DNA from: JAWVFN01 sp963696625
GTDB taxonomy: Bacteria; Actinomycetota; Thermoleophilia; Solirubrobacterales; 70-9
DNA: 64,000 bases
Direction: 5' to 3'
NCBI GenBank assembly: GCA_963696625.1
Contig: CAVOKZ010000030.1
Coordinates: forward strand, 10,791 to 74,790
Shown: piece by piece, positions 9,089 to 18,081 of the stretch
How positions within the stretch are numbered: position 1 is the stretch's first letter
Layout of the letters: each line of letters opens with the position of its first letter
Notes under the pieces: generated by a model
The model's input: only the letters and a program-made list of their open reading frames with translations
Databases searched by the model: none
Told to the model about the DNA's origin: nothing
Position numbers and translations under genes: made by a program

Positions 9089-9991
9089 CAGAGTTCTCTC
9101 AGCAGGGCGATCCGCTCGTCGAGCGGGGGGTGGGTATCGAAGAGGCGGTGGATTCCGCCGAGCTTGCCGGCGTCTCCGACGCCGCTCATCGGTTGTTCGA
9201 TCCACAAGTGTGCCGTAGCGGTGGAGGCGGAATGCGTCACCGTCGTGTCGGCCTGCAGTTTCTCCAGAGCCGAGATCAGGCCCGGCGGGTAGCGGGTGAG
9301 CTGACAGGCGCTCACGTCGGCCAGGGTTTCCCGGCGCCTCGAGATCGTGGCCTGCATCGTCTTGGCGATGATCGGCGCGACGATCAGCAGCACAACCCAC
9401 GTACGCGAGCGGATTGTTGCCGTTGGACTTGTCGCCGCTGCGAGGAACTCGCCCACCGTTCCACCACATCGTGCGGATGGCGAGGTCGGTCATCAGGGCG
9501 ACGGCGCCGACCATGGTGACCGCCAACGTCGACACCAGGATGTCGTAGTTGCGGATGTGGCTCAGTTCGTGGGCGACCACCCCCTCGAGCTCGACCCGGT
9601 TCATCTTCTCGAGCAGCCCGGTGGTGACGGCGATCGCCGCGTGGTTCGGGTTGCGTCCGGTGGCGAACGCGTTCGGCGCAGGGTCGTCGACGATGTAGAT
9701 CCCGGGCTTGGGTAGGCCACCGGCGATACAGAGACCCTCGACGAGGTTGTGCAGTCGCGGGTACTGCGCCGCGGTGACCGGATGGGCCCGGCTGATGGCA
9801 AGGGCGACCTTGTCCGCATTCCAGTACGAGCCGAACGCGACCGCGGCCGCGAAGACGAGCGCAACGACGGCATACACCGGCCCATTGCCGAGCAGCAGCC
9901 CGATGACGGCGCCGACGGCGACGACGACCAACATGAACGCGAACACCAGCAGCACACTTCGTCGCTTGTTCGCGCGGATCAGTTCGAACAT
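9088..9991 (-). pseudogene. HtpX-like M48 membrane metalloprotease, interrupted by a 1-base frameshift
   Basis: M48-family zinc protease of the inner membrane, a class involved in quality control of membrane proteins. The first part from ATG 9991 shows two hydrophobic segments (residues about 13-55), VDDPAPNAFATGRNPNHAAIAV and the zinc motif VVAHELSHIRNYD. The frame breaks after NNPLAY near 9396-9398, where a run of three C on the plus strand appears one base too long; the next frame continues VVLLIVAPIIAKTMQATISRRRE and ends with HRLFDTHPPLDERIALL. Removing one base gives one normal-length protein. It is flanked by lemA and the DUF3048 gene, and LemA/HtpX pairing is common. Confidence 0.88.
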
Positions 9992-10014
9992 CTCGGCTCA
10001 GCCGGGTTGCCGGG

Positions 10015-10569
10015 TCAGAACTCGACCGTGGGAACCACACGGGCGGCGTCGTCGGCTTCGAAATACTCGCGGGGCTCGAACTTCAACGCTCTCGCGAAGA
10101 ACACCGTCGGAACTTGCTGGATCTTGTTGTTGTAGTCGAGCACGCTGTCGTTGTAGAACTGCCGGGCGTAGGCGACCCGACCCTCGGTGGCGGTCAACTC
10201 CTCCTGCAGCGACAGGAAGTTCTGGTTCGCCTTGAGGTCGGGGTAGGCCTCACTCAGCGCAAAGACCTGGCGCAACGCACCGGTGAGCACGTTGTCGGCC
10301 TGCGCCTGGTCGTGCGGGGTGTTCGGCGCGGCAATTGCGGCGTTGCGAGCCTGGACGACCGCGTCGAGCGTGCCCCGCTCGTGCGCGGCGTAGCCCTTGA
10401 CGGTTTCGACCAGATTGGGGATGAGATCGATGCGGCGCTTGAGCTGCACGTCGATCTGCGCCCAGGCGTTCTCGATCTGGTTGCGCCTGCGGATCAGCCC
10501 GTTGTACAGGCCGATCGCGACGGCCACGATCACCAGAACGATGACGATCACGATGATGATTGGAATCAT
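10015..10569 (-). CDS. LemA family protein
   Basis: This 184-aa protein has an N-terminal membrane segment (IIIVIVIVLVIVAVAIGLY) followed by the LemA helical domain: GLIRRRNQIENAWAQIDVQL, RIDLIPNLVETVKGYAAHE, and YNDSVLDYNNKIQQVPTVF near the end. LemA proteins are of uncertain function and usually sit beside an HtpX-type protease or a TPM-domain gene, as here. The ATG at 10569 puts the membrane segment at the N-terminus; an ATG at 10632 would add 21 non-conserved residues. Confidence 0.92.
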   Translation of the reverse strand: MIPIIIVIVIVLVIVAVAIGLYNGLIRRRNQIENAWAQIDVQLKRRIDLIPNLVETVKGYAAHERGTLDAVVQARNAAIAAPNTPHDQAQADNVLTGALRQVFALSEAYPDLKANQNFLSLQEELTATEGRVAYARQFYNDSVLDYNNKIQQVPTVFFARALKFEPREYFEADDAARVVPTVEF

Positions 10570-10640
10570 TGGTCGTGATCCTACGGGGTCCAGCGCACCG
10601 ATCGGGACGATGAGGACACCGGCGCACGACACGGCCCCCG

Positions 10641-10711
10641 CACGTCAGCCGGGCGTCAGCCAAGCGTCAGCCAAACGTCAGCCGGGCGATAGCCAAACGT
10701 CAGCCGGGCGA
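10641..10711. repeat. Short tandem repeat (core CGTCAGCC)
   Basis: About six imperfect copies of a 10-11-bp unit with the core CGTCAGCC followed by GGG or AAA/AAG lie head to tail between lemA and the glycosyltransferase gene. The last copies run into the final codons of the glycosyltransferase (LASPG and stop). No function is evident. Confidence 0.75.
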
Positions 10712-11809
10712 CGCGAGGCGCTGATAGATCTCGAGATATCGATCGACCAGCCGGGTCATCGCGAAGTCCTCGGCCCGTTCACTGCCGGCCTGGCGGAGCC
10801 GTTGCGCCAGAGCGACGTCGTCCAGCACCTCGTCGAGCGCGCCGGCGAGCCGTGCGACATCGGCCGCCGGCACGAGGAGGGCATCGACTCGATCGGTGGC
10901 GACGTTGCGGTACCCGTCCAGCGCACTGGCCACCACTGTCGTGCCGGCCGCCATCGCCTCGATCAGTACGACGCCGAAGGATTCGCCGCCGAGGGACGGC
11001 GCACAGAACACGTCGCACGACCGGAGACGGCCGAACTTCTCGGCCTCGGAGATGCGACCGAGCCACGAGATGCGGTCGTTGTCCCGATGCCGGGCCGTCA
11101 AGGTCGCCGTCTCGGGGCCATCGCTCGCCACCCAGACCTGCACCGGGACGGCCATCTGGGCGATGGCGTCGAGCAGCACGCTCAGACCTTTGCGGTGCTC
11201 ATGGCGACCGCAGAAGAACACCGTGGGGAGCCGTGTCGAGGTCGCTGCCGGCCGATCGAATGGTGGCGTCGCCCGGATCGCCATGAGGTCGACGCCGTTG
11301 AACAGCACTTCGTAGTCGCCGCCGATGTGCTCGCGCACCAGTGCCAGCGCGTCCTTCGACACCACGACGCGGTGATCGAGTCGCTCGACGATCCGACGCA
11401 GAGCGGGCCGGAGCACGCGGTAGCCCGCGGAGATGCCTGCAGCGTGGAACGTGCCGACGGTCGGCGCACGATGCACGATCAGTGCGGTCATCGTGGGGCC
11501 CGGAGCGAGCGGTTCGTGCAGGTGGATCACGTCGAAGGCCTCGTCGTTGAGGGCCCGAATCGTCCGCAGTGTGGCTGGCGGGTCGGGAGCCAACGGCGCC
11601 ATCGAGCCGTTCGCCGCGGTCGGCAACGAGTTGCCCAGGGGCGTCACGAAGCTCTCGGGGGGTGGGCCGTCACATGGCCCGAGTACGCGGGCTTCGTGCC
11701 CGCGACGCCGGAGCTCCCGGGCGAGGCCCAACACCTGGGTCTGCACGCCGCCGGGCAGGGTCAAGCTGTACGGGCTGACCAGCCCGATGCGCAGGGGCCG
11801 ATCCCTCAT
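10700..11809 (-). CDS. GT4 glycosyltransferase, PimA-like phosphatidylinositol mannosyltransferase
   Basis: A 369-aa GT-B glycosyltransferase. The start MRDRPLRIGLVSPYSLTLPGG with GVQTQVLGLARELRRRGHE closely follows PimA, which adds the first mannose to phosphatidyl-myo-inositol at the cytoplasmic face of the membrane. The donor-site motif EX7E is present in LGGESFGVVLIEAMAAG, and CGRHEHRKGLSVLLDA is the usual linker to the C-terminal Rossmann domain. I chose the ATG at 11809; an upstream extension to 11992 is Arg/Ser-rich and not conserved. PimA versus another GT4 specificity cannot be settled from sequence alone. Confidence 0.82.
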   Translation of the reverse strand: MRDRPLRIGLVSPYSLTLPGGVQTQVLGLARELRRRGHEARVLGPCDGPPPESFVTPLGNSLPTAANGSMAPLAPDPPATLRTIRALNDEAFDVIHLHEPLAPGPTMTALIVHRAPTVGTFHAAGISAGYRVLRPALRRIVERLDHRVVVSKDALALVREHIGGDYEVLFNGVDLMAIRATPPFDRPAATSTRLPTVFFCGRHEHRKGLSVLLDAIAQMAVPVQVWVASDGPETATLTARHRDNDRISWLGRISEAEKFGRLRSCDVFCAPSLGGESFGVVLIEAMAAGTTVVASALDGYRNVATDRVDALLVPAADVARLAGALDEVLDDVALAQRLRQAGSERAEDFAMTRLVDRYLEIYQRLASPG

Positions 11810-11867
11810 CGACCGATCCCGGCCGTGATGCAGGCGTCGGGAGTGCAGACGCCGGGGAGCGAACCGA

Positions 11868-12590
11868 TCACAGCAGGCTGATCGATGGTTCGAGCGTGAC
11901 GTGGTCGACGACCGAGAACCGACGCGCCACCTCGTCGGCCTCCGGCGGAACCGACAGCAGGAACCCCTGCTCGATGTCGCAACCGAGCGCACGCAGTTCT
12001 TCGAGCTGCTCGGGCCGCTCGATGCCTTCCGCGATGCTCGTCACGTCGAGGCCGCCGGTCATTTTTAGGATCATCCACGCGAGCGTAGAACTCCCAGGCG
12101 TGTCTCCGAGTTCCTCGACGATTCGACCTGTTCGACGAACATCGTCTCGTCGATCTCCAGCATCACCATCCCCGGATCGAGCTGGTGGGTCGCGAGCGCC
12201 GCTCGGACCCGATCGACCGGCGGTATCTCGCCATGAATCGGGTGGTTGCATCGGATCAACGCCTCCGCGCCGATCACCTTGCCGGTCGTGAGGTTCACCA
12301 TCGGCTGGAACATCAGACGCATCTGTTTGCGCTCGCCGGCATGGCCGAGTTCACCGCGGAACTCGAGCTGCCTCGTCGTGGAGAGGCGCATCGCCGGATC
12401 GAAGATCTTGATCTGGCTCTTGGCCGCGCGCTCGGCTTCGCACATGGCGATGTCGGCGTCACGCAGGAGGTCCGATGTGGTCATGCCCGGCGCCGCGACG
12501 GCCACGCCGACGTTGGCCAGGACCGCCACTTCGTACCCCGCGAGCGATACCGGCTCGCGGTATCGATCGGGCGATCGACGGTGCGGTGCG
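11868..12590 (-). pseudogene. Decayed GGDEF/EAL cyclic-di-GMP signalling gene
   Basis: Pieces of one protein lie in different frames. About 12580-12400 encodes the end of a GGDEF domain (DRYREPVSLAGYEVAVLANVGVAV, then DLLRDADIAM). About 12350-12120 encodes the first part of an EAL domain (MRLMFQPMVNLTTGKVIGAEALIR with HPIHGEIPP). About 12100-11870 encodes its end (GGLDVTSIAEGIERPEQLEELRALGCDIEQGF). The GGDEF signature and the middle of the EAL domain are missing and frames shift between pieces. The EAL motif reads EAL, but the gene cannot give a working cyclase or phosphodiesterase. Confidence 0.8.
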
Positions 12591-12924
12591 AGGAAGAGCC
12601 CCCAGACACCGGGGATCGGAATCGCTGCCGCCCAGACCCGGTCAGCGACCGGAACACGACGATTCGGTCCGAATGGTTGACCGTAGCGGGCAGTCGACGG
12701 AAGTCGAACGGGGGCGATTCGGGTGCCTCGATCAACGCATCGAGTTCATCGAGGCACAGATTTACCCGGGCATCGTCGGCGTCCAGGCGGAGAGCGTCCT
12801 CAACCACGAACCATCGAAGCCAAGTCCATTCGGTCAGCGACGCATCCGTTTCAAGGTCGCCCGAACTTCTGGCGCCGAGTTCGTTGACCTCATGTCGATT
12901 GCGGATTCATTCATTTTTCGCCCG
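12591..12924 (-). other. Stretch without a recognisable intact gene
   Basis: A minus-strand frame here (residues such as WFVVEDALRLDADDARVNLCLD and ESPPFDFRRLPATVNHSDRI) looks protein-like but has no convincing start and runs out of frame before the GGDEF remnant. It may be the upstream part of the same broken signalling gene. I cannot assign a domain. Confidence 0.4.
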
Positions 12925-12956
12925 AAAAAGAAAACCCGGCCCTCAAGGGGCCGGGT
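12925..12956 (-). terminator. Rho-independent terminator
   Basis: A perfect 9-bp stem (ACCCGGCCC / GGGCCGGGT, five-base loop) at 12934-12956 is followed on the minus strand by TTTTCTTTTT. It sits downstream of the NYN-domain gene and would end the minus-strand transcript coming from the restriction-modification/NYN pair. Confidence 0.88.
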
Positions 12957-13010
12957 GGTGTAGTGCCCCCGAGGGAGCAACACCAAGATAGCGCACTCCT
13001 CGCAATGTTG

Positions 13011-13742
13011 CTACCACCCGGACGGCTTACTCACGCCTGCCACCGGGTCGGCCATCTGGTGTCCCCGGAGGTCCGCCGGAGCCAGCTGATACCACCAGTG
13101 ACGCCCCACGCCGTCGTTGGCAGTTCCTCGGAGGTCGCCCGCCAGCTGATTGGTCGAAGGGTTCACCACTCCCACGGGAACGCGCTTTCGCGCCTGCTGC
13201 ACCGGGTACCTCAGATCGCTGTCGTTCGAGATGACGACCGCAGCATCGATCGATCCCTGTAGGACGTCGACCAGGAGATGAGACGCGACGTTGACATCGG
13301 AGCCCTTCTCCTCCCGGTACGCGTACGACACCATGAAGGCGGCGTCCCGGACGGGAGCACCTGCGACGTCTTGCACCATCACTGGCCAAGCAGCACGCGC
13401 GATCACCGGCTTGCCCCCGGGACCCTTGGTCGCGAGCGGCGCCGTCTTGACCCGTGCCACGTAGTGACCGAGCTCGAGAAGATCGATGGTGTTGGATTTC
13501 TGCAGCGCCCGAACGTAGACATCCTGATCCCGCCTGCCGTTCGGATTCGTGGCCCCGTCGATCAACGCAGTGCAGTAGACCACTCGGCTCACTGACGCTC
13601 CGGACCAGTTCAACCTGCGGCTCACGAGATCCGTCGACAGCGATCGAACATCCAGCCACCGCCAGCCGGCCGTTCCGCGGCCCATCATGTACCGGGCGCC
13701 GTAGTAGAGGTTGAACCCGTCGATGTACACTCCGACTCGCAT
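13011..13742 (-). CDS. NYN-domain (PIN-like) nuclease family protein
   Basis: A 243-aa protein of the NYN/LabA-like (DUF88) group, a PIN-fold family of predicted metal-dependent ribonucleases. The acidic residues that form the site are visible: VGVYIDGFNLYYGAR at the start, EEKGSDVNVASHLLVD and AVVISNDSDLRYPVQQAR in the middle. It follows the restriction-modification gene by 68 bases on the same strand and is closed by a strong terminator, so the two are probably one operon. In this context a defence role (RNA cleavage or toxin) is a reasonable but unproven inference. Confidence 0.85.
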   Translation of the reverse strand: MRVGVYIDGFNLYYGARYMMGRGTAGWRWLDVRSLSTDLVSRRLNWSGASVSRVVYCTALIDGATNPNGRRDQDVYVRALQKSNTIDLLELGHYVARVKTAPLATKGPGGKPVIARAAWPVMVQDVAGAPVRDAAFMVSYAYREEKGSDVNVASHLLVDVLQGSIDAAVVISNDSDLRYPVQQARKRVPVGVVNPSTNQLAGDLRGTANDGVGRHWWYQLAPADLRGHQMADPVAGVSKPSGW

Positions 13743-13810
13743 CAGGCCAGCCTACGGCTGTGACGCGCCTCACCTGGACGGACTCGGCACGTAGTGGCCG
13801 TGCTCGAGGG

Positions 13811-16800
13811 TCAGTCCTCGATAGACACGGCTTCAGCCGCGTCGAGTGCGGCGGCGATGCTCGACTCGGCCATGCTCCGCAACGTCTCGTCGATGACCGC
13901 GACATCAGCCGCCCCAAGCCCGTACAGCTCCTGCACCAGGACCTCGATCTGGCCGTCAACCGTCGCAAGGCGACGCCGGAGCTGAGTCTTCTGAGCCGGC
14001 GACGTGGGTACTGACAGCTGCGCCTCCGTGTCGATCATGGTTTGGACAAGGCTGACCATCCGAGCGTGCCGCTCGTCTGCCGGATCGATGCGCCGGATTG
14101 GAAGCTTGGAGATGCTGTTCCAGAAGTACTCGAGTATGCCGACGCTCTTCAGCTTGCCTATGTAGCGAAAGCGAAACGTGAGCACTCTTGAGTTCAGCAA
14201 CCCGAGTAGGTAGCGCAGGTCCTCAGGCTGGTCGTTCGCATACAGAACGGTGGTGTCCGTGAGACCGAGGAACCGTCGCTCGGTGTCGAGTGCGAATCGG
14301 TTCTCGGTGGCCAGATATGGGCAGTAGAGCTTGTCGCGATCGATGAACTGCTTGTGTAGGGGCCAGGTCCACTTCCACCACTCGCAGTTGCCTCGCTTGA
14401 ACGCGGCCCGGGCCTTCAGCTCAGCTTGGTGCCCCTTGAGGTGCTCCTGGACTCCGTCCGGCAGCGAGGCGAACGACTTCGCTGCCTCGGTGTAGAGCAA
14501 CATCTCCTCGCTGTCCTTGATGACGAATCTCTGGATGTCTGAATTCCTCGCTCGCGTGAACAGGAGCGACTGGGGGACCTTCCAGTGACTGACCTCCGCC
14601 CAGGTCCGGCGTCCGAAGACGTTGTTCTTGCCTGTCTCCATGCCCTTGCCGACGTGCAGCACTTCGCCGAGCGGTTCACCGGCAACATCGATCCGATCCA
14701 GGATGCCCTGCACGGAGTTGTTCGCGAACTGCCAAGGCTGCTGCCCGAATCGCTCGTGGGGAACCACGACCGTTTCGAAGAGCGAGCCATCATCGAGTGA
14801 CTCGGCCCGAACTCCCAGCGGCAGCGAGTCTGCTCGAAGCCGCCTGACGAGCGCGGCTTTCGTCGTGGTTCTTCCCTTCGTGAGGTGGACGATGGCGGTG
14901 GTGATGCCGACCCCATCGAAGACGTACGCGTTCCGCAGATCGATGATCTCGCGAACCTTGGCCGTCTCGGCAAGGAAGCCGCGAAGCTTGTCTGCCTTAT
15001 AGGCCTCCAGGAACGCACGAGAGACGATGAAGCACACGTCTTCGCGTGCAATCTCCACCGCTTTCGCAAGGAAGTAGAAGAGCAGGTCCGTCTTGTCGTT
15101 GTAGACGTGGGCATAGCGCGTCTTCAGGTATCCGAGCCGTGCATCCTTCCGTCCCCACGTGTCGTCGACATTGAGATACGGCGGGTTGCCGATCACCGCA
15201 TCGAAGCCTCCGGCAGCGAAGACCGCTGGAAACGCGGAAACCCAGTCGAAGGCGTTGATCTGAGCGTCGCGGTCTTCGTCGATGCCTGGCAGCGGGGCAG
15301 CGTCGTAGTAGTCGGATCCAATGAGGCTATTGCCGCAGAGGATGTTGTCTCCGAGGTCTGGGAGCAGCCGTTCGATCGCGAACGCTGTCTGTGTCTCCCC
15401 CTCGATGACCTTCAGCAGGAGCGAGAGCTTGGCGATCTCGACGGCCTGCGGATCGATGTCAACCCCGAAGATGTTGTTCAGCAGGATGCGCTTTCGCTCC
15501 GCCAGCGTCAGCTTCCAGCCCCCAGTCTGCGACTTGTAGATCTGCTTCGGCGGCCGCTTGAAGGACGCGTAGAGGTCGAGGTGCCAGTCGAGCAGAAACT
15601 GGTAGGCGGAGATGAGGAACGAGCCCGAACCGCACGCCGGATCCGCGACACGTAGTGTTGCCGCCTGGTTCGCTGTCTTCCCCGACAGCATCGGACTCAA
15701 CGTCGAGCGCACGATGTAGTCGACCACGAAGGCCGGCGTGTAGTAGACACCGCCGGCCTTTCGGACCTCTGGCTTCTCCTCGACCTCGATCTTGGACCCG
15801 TGCAGGACGATGGTCTTGCCGAGGTACTGCTCGTAAGCGCGACCCAGGATGTCCGCACTCAAGACCGAGAACTCGTACGGGCTCTTCGGGTAGTACAGCC
15901 ACCCGACAAGGTCCTTCAGCACCTTGTCATCGATGACGATCTTCGGCGTCAGATCGTCCGGGGCCTCGTCTCGGCCCTTCTCGTTCCGGAAGTGGAAGAG
16001 CCCCGAGTTGTAACGCTCGTCGGCGGATCGGAACCGTTCAAGCAGTGTGGCGTAGGCGTTCTTGCCTGCGACTGCGTCTCGAAGGTCGCCGTAGGCCTCG
16101 AGGCCGCGGTCCTCGCAGATGCGGAGAAAGATGACCCGGTCGATCGTGACCTGTACGGCGTAGTTGAGGTCGCTGCGCGACAGGCTGAGGCTACGGTTCC
16201 GTTGGGAGATGTTCGTCGCGAGCGCTCGGCGCCACTTCTCGATCTCGGCCAGGAAGGCCGTGTCAACCTCGGCGGTTCCTCTCTTGGACTTCGTGTCCTC
16301 TGCGAATCGATCGAAGGAACCTTTGTAGATCGCAGCCTTGCTAAAGACGGCTTCGATCTCCTCCCAGCGGGTCGCGTACTCCTCGAAGGTCGTGTAGCTG
16401 ATTCGTGCGACGGCTGCACCGTCGGTCGCGTTTGGCTGAGTTCGGCAGTCGTAGACCGCGAACTCGGCAAAGTCGGTCAAGATCGAGAGTGGGAGCTTGG
16501 CCGACCAGGCGTATCGCCGAAGCTGATACGCAGCGCTGACATCGTCCTTCACGTTCACCGACGGCTTCTTCGCCTCTACGAAGAACTTCCGCGTGCCGCC
16601 CACCCGAAAGCTGTAGTCGGGAGCCTTGGTGGCTCCACCGATCTTGATGGCGTCCTCGTGTACGACTTCCTTGTACGCGCGGTGCAAGCGGGGACCTGTT
16701 TCAGCGACCCAGGCAAGCTTGGCTTGCTGATGGGCGGTGAGGTTCTCCGGGTTCTTCCACAACGCGTAACGCGCCCCCTTGAGCGCTTCGGCCCGTTCGT

Positions 16801-16963
16801 GTCGGTGAGTGAGGGAGCCCCAGCGGTGGGCCGCCCGCGGCCCCGTTTGGGTTCCATCCGGGCGGCTTGGCGGGCATCGTTCCACGCTTGACGGCGGAGT
16901 TCGTCGAGTGCGTCGGTCGCCCAGTGAGAGCCGACTTCGATGTCGCGCACGCCAACCAGCCAA
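13811..16963 (-). CDS. Type IIG (Eco57I-like) restriction-modification enzyme with a transposase-derived N-terminus
   Basis: A single-chain restriction-modification enzyme. A PD-ExK nuclease core is seen as PDYSFRVG (Asp116) with FFVEAKK (Glu130-x-Lys132). The gamma-class adenine methyltransferase follows: VYYTP near 407, motif I DPACGSGSFL at 441-450 and motif IV NPPY at 593-596. The C-terminal third is the target-recognition region (KLYCPYLATENRFALD, GILEYFWNSISKLPIRR). Residues about 54-97 (KGARYALWKNPENLTAHQQ, AKLAWVAETGPRLHRAY) are not of this family: they are the end of an ISL3 transposase joined in frame at about 16675. The native first 50 or so residues appear lost. The translated start is unclear; the only ATG is at 16963 and a TTG lies at 16687. 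Confidence 0.88.
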   Translation of the reverse strand: MAGWRARHRSRLSLGDRRTRRTPPSSVERCPPSRPDGTQTGPRAAHRWGSLTHRHERAEALKGARYALWKNPENLTAHQQAKLAWVAETGPRLHRAYKEVVHEDAIKIGGATKAPDYSFRVGGTRKFFVEAKKPSVNVKDDVSAAYQLRRYAWSAKLPLSILTDFAEFAVYDCRTQPNATDGAAVARISYTTFEEYATRWEEIEAVFSKAAIYKGSFDRFAEDTKSKRGTAEVDTAFLAEIEKWRRALATNISQRNRSLSLSRSDLNYAVQVTIDRVIFLRICEDRGLEAYGDLRDAVAGKNAYATLLERFRSADERYNSGLFHFRNEKGRDEAPDDLTPKIVIDDKVLKDLVGWLYYPKSPYEFSVLSADILGRAYEQYLGKTIVLHGSKIEVEEKPEVRKAGGVYYTPAFVVDYIVRSTLSPMLSGKTANQAATLRVADPACGSGSFLISAYQFLLDWHLDLYASFKRPPKQIYKSQTGGWKLTLAERKRILLNNIFGVDIDPQAVEIAKLSLLLKVIEGETQTAFAIERLLPDLGDNILCGNSLIGSDYYDAAPLPGIDEDRDAQINAFDWVSAFPAVFAAGGFDAVIGNPPYLNVDDTWGRKDARLGYLKTRYAHVYNDKTDLLFYFLAKAVEIAREDVCFIVSRAFLEAYKADKLRGFLAETAKVREIIDLRNAYVFDGVGITTAIVHLTKGRTTTKAALVRRLRADSLPLGVRAESLDDGSLFETVVVPHERFGQQPWQFANNSVQGILDRIDVAGEPLGEVLHVGKGMETGKNNVFGRRTWAEVSHWKVPQSLLFTRARNSDIQRFVIKDSEEMLLYTEAAKSFASLPDGVQEHLKGHQAELKARAAFKRGNCEWWKWTWPLHKQFIDRDKLYCPYLATENRFALDTERRFLGLTDTTVLYANDQPEDLRYLLGLLNSRVLTFRFRYIGKLKSVGILEYFWNSISKLPIRRIDPADERHARMVSLVQTMIDTEAQLSVPTSPAQKTQLRRRLATVDGQIEVLVQELYGLGAADVAVIDETLRSMAESSIAAALDAAEAVSIED

Positions 16964-17180
16964 CGGTGTCTTCGAAGTCGCGAGTCAACCTGGAGCCGTG
17001 TCGCGCCCACGGCACCTGACACGCGACCACACCATGATCACGACACCGCACCCGAGTCACCGCAGCCTCAACGAACACCGGGATCGTTCCCATATCCACA
17101 CCACGCCACCGGCGCCGACCATCAGTGACCGAACGACCCTGGTCATAGCCCGGCGAACGCCGCCCCACACCCCGCAACGC
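16673..17180 (-). pseudogene. ISL3-family transposase remnant
   Basis: Three fragments of an ISL3 transposase lie in order on the minus strand but in different frames. They are the N-terminal region RRWRGVDMGTIPVFVEAAV with VRCRDHGVVACQVPWARHG (about 17150-16960), a middle piece ALDELRRQAWNDARQAARM (about 16910-16850), and the late piece LKGARYALWKNPENLT (about 16800-16673). The whole DDE catalytic middle is deleted. The last fragment is fused in frame to the restriction-modification enzyme. It is inactive and marks an old insertion or recombination point. Confidence 0.85.
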
Positions 17181-17394
17181 CTACGACCTGGTGTAGGACG
17201 CCGCGAGAGTTGAGGATGTGGGGGTGGTTTGGCGTCATCGTGGGTGAGCATGGTTGGTGCTCACGGTGACGGCAGGCAGATGAGTGCTGATCGCGGTTCG
17301 GTTGGCGTCGCGGGGCGCGGCTGGTGCATCGTGCAACACGAACTCGCCCTGCCCGCCGTCGTCGTTGACGGTCACACTGGCGAGATGCGCGCTG

Positions 17395-17734
17395 ATGCTG
17401 CTGATCCACGACCCCACCGCTACCGCCGCCGAGATCGCTGCCGGCCTTGTCGCGTGTCCACGCCGCGGGTGCGACGGCACCCTCGGCCCGTGGGGCCACG
17501 CCCGTCCCCGCGCCGGCTTCGGATCACCGCCGCGAGCCCCGAGGTCCACACACCGCGCCGTGTCCGATGTCGGGCGTGCGGGCAGACACACGTGCTGGTG
17601 CCGATACGGAGCTACCCGCGGCGCGCTGACACCGTCGAGACCGTCGCCGCAGCGCTGCTCGCGGCCGCCGACGGGCTCGGGCACCGTCGGGTCGCCGAAC
17701 ACGTCGACCGACTCACCCCCGCCCGCGTCCACTG
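17395..17734 (+). pseudogene. Zinc-ribbon/HTH protein (DUF6431-like), frameshifted
   Basis: The frame from ATG 17395 reads DPTATAAEIAAGLVACPRRGCDG and shifts near 17515 to RLRITAASPEVHTPRRVRCRACGQTHVL followed by DTVETVAAALLAAADGLGHRRVAEHVDRL. Cys pairs resemble a zinc ribbon and the later part a helix-turn-helix, as in small DUF6431-type proteins found beside transposases. The usual C-terminal part is missing. The family name is tentative. Confidence 0.55.
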
Positions 17735-18081
17735 AGGGTTTCGACGTCTTCGCGCACACCTCGGCACACCCGCCAACCCACCAAAACCCTCCCGAGCAGG
17801 CCCCGGACGCCCCAAAGGCACCCGCACCGGCCCCCGACAACGCCACCCAGCCATCAAACGAGCCGCCTGACCAGCCACTTCAAAGTTTAACTGCAAGCTC
17901 AGCACCCCCTGTGACAGTCACGGGAAGGCATGCCGGTCCGGAACGGCGCCCCGACGCAGTGCAGCACGAGCGCCGACGGCCCGGCGCAGAGGGGTCGGTG
18001 CCGTACGGCCGGCGGGCCGAGCTCCAGGGCCGGCCGCCGCCGCCGGCGATCCGCAGGGCAGGGGCAGCGCCGGCTGGAGGA
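17735..18081. other. Stretch without a recognisable gene
   Basis: About 350 bases between the zinc-ribbon remnant and the lipoprotein gene. The plus-strand frame gives a Pro/Ala-rich tail with no family resemblance, and no RNA gene or strong repeat is seen. It probably contains rearrangement scars. Confidence 0.5.

Noticed and set aside
10397..11881. 494-codon plus-strand frame opposite lemA and the PimA-like gene
   Set aside because: No family resemblance and fully overlaps two recognisable genes.
11868..12590. Functional GGDEF/EAL protein through programmed frameshifting
   Set aside because: The GGDEF signature and the middle of the EAL domain are absent, so shifts cannot restore it.
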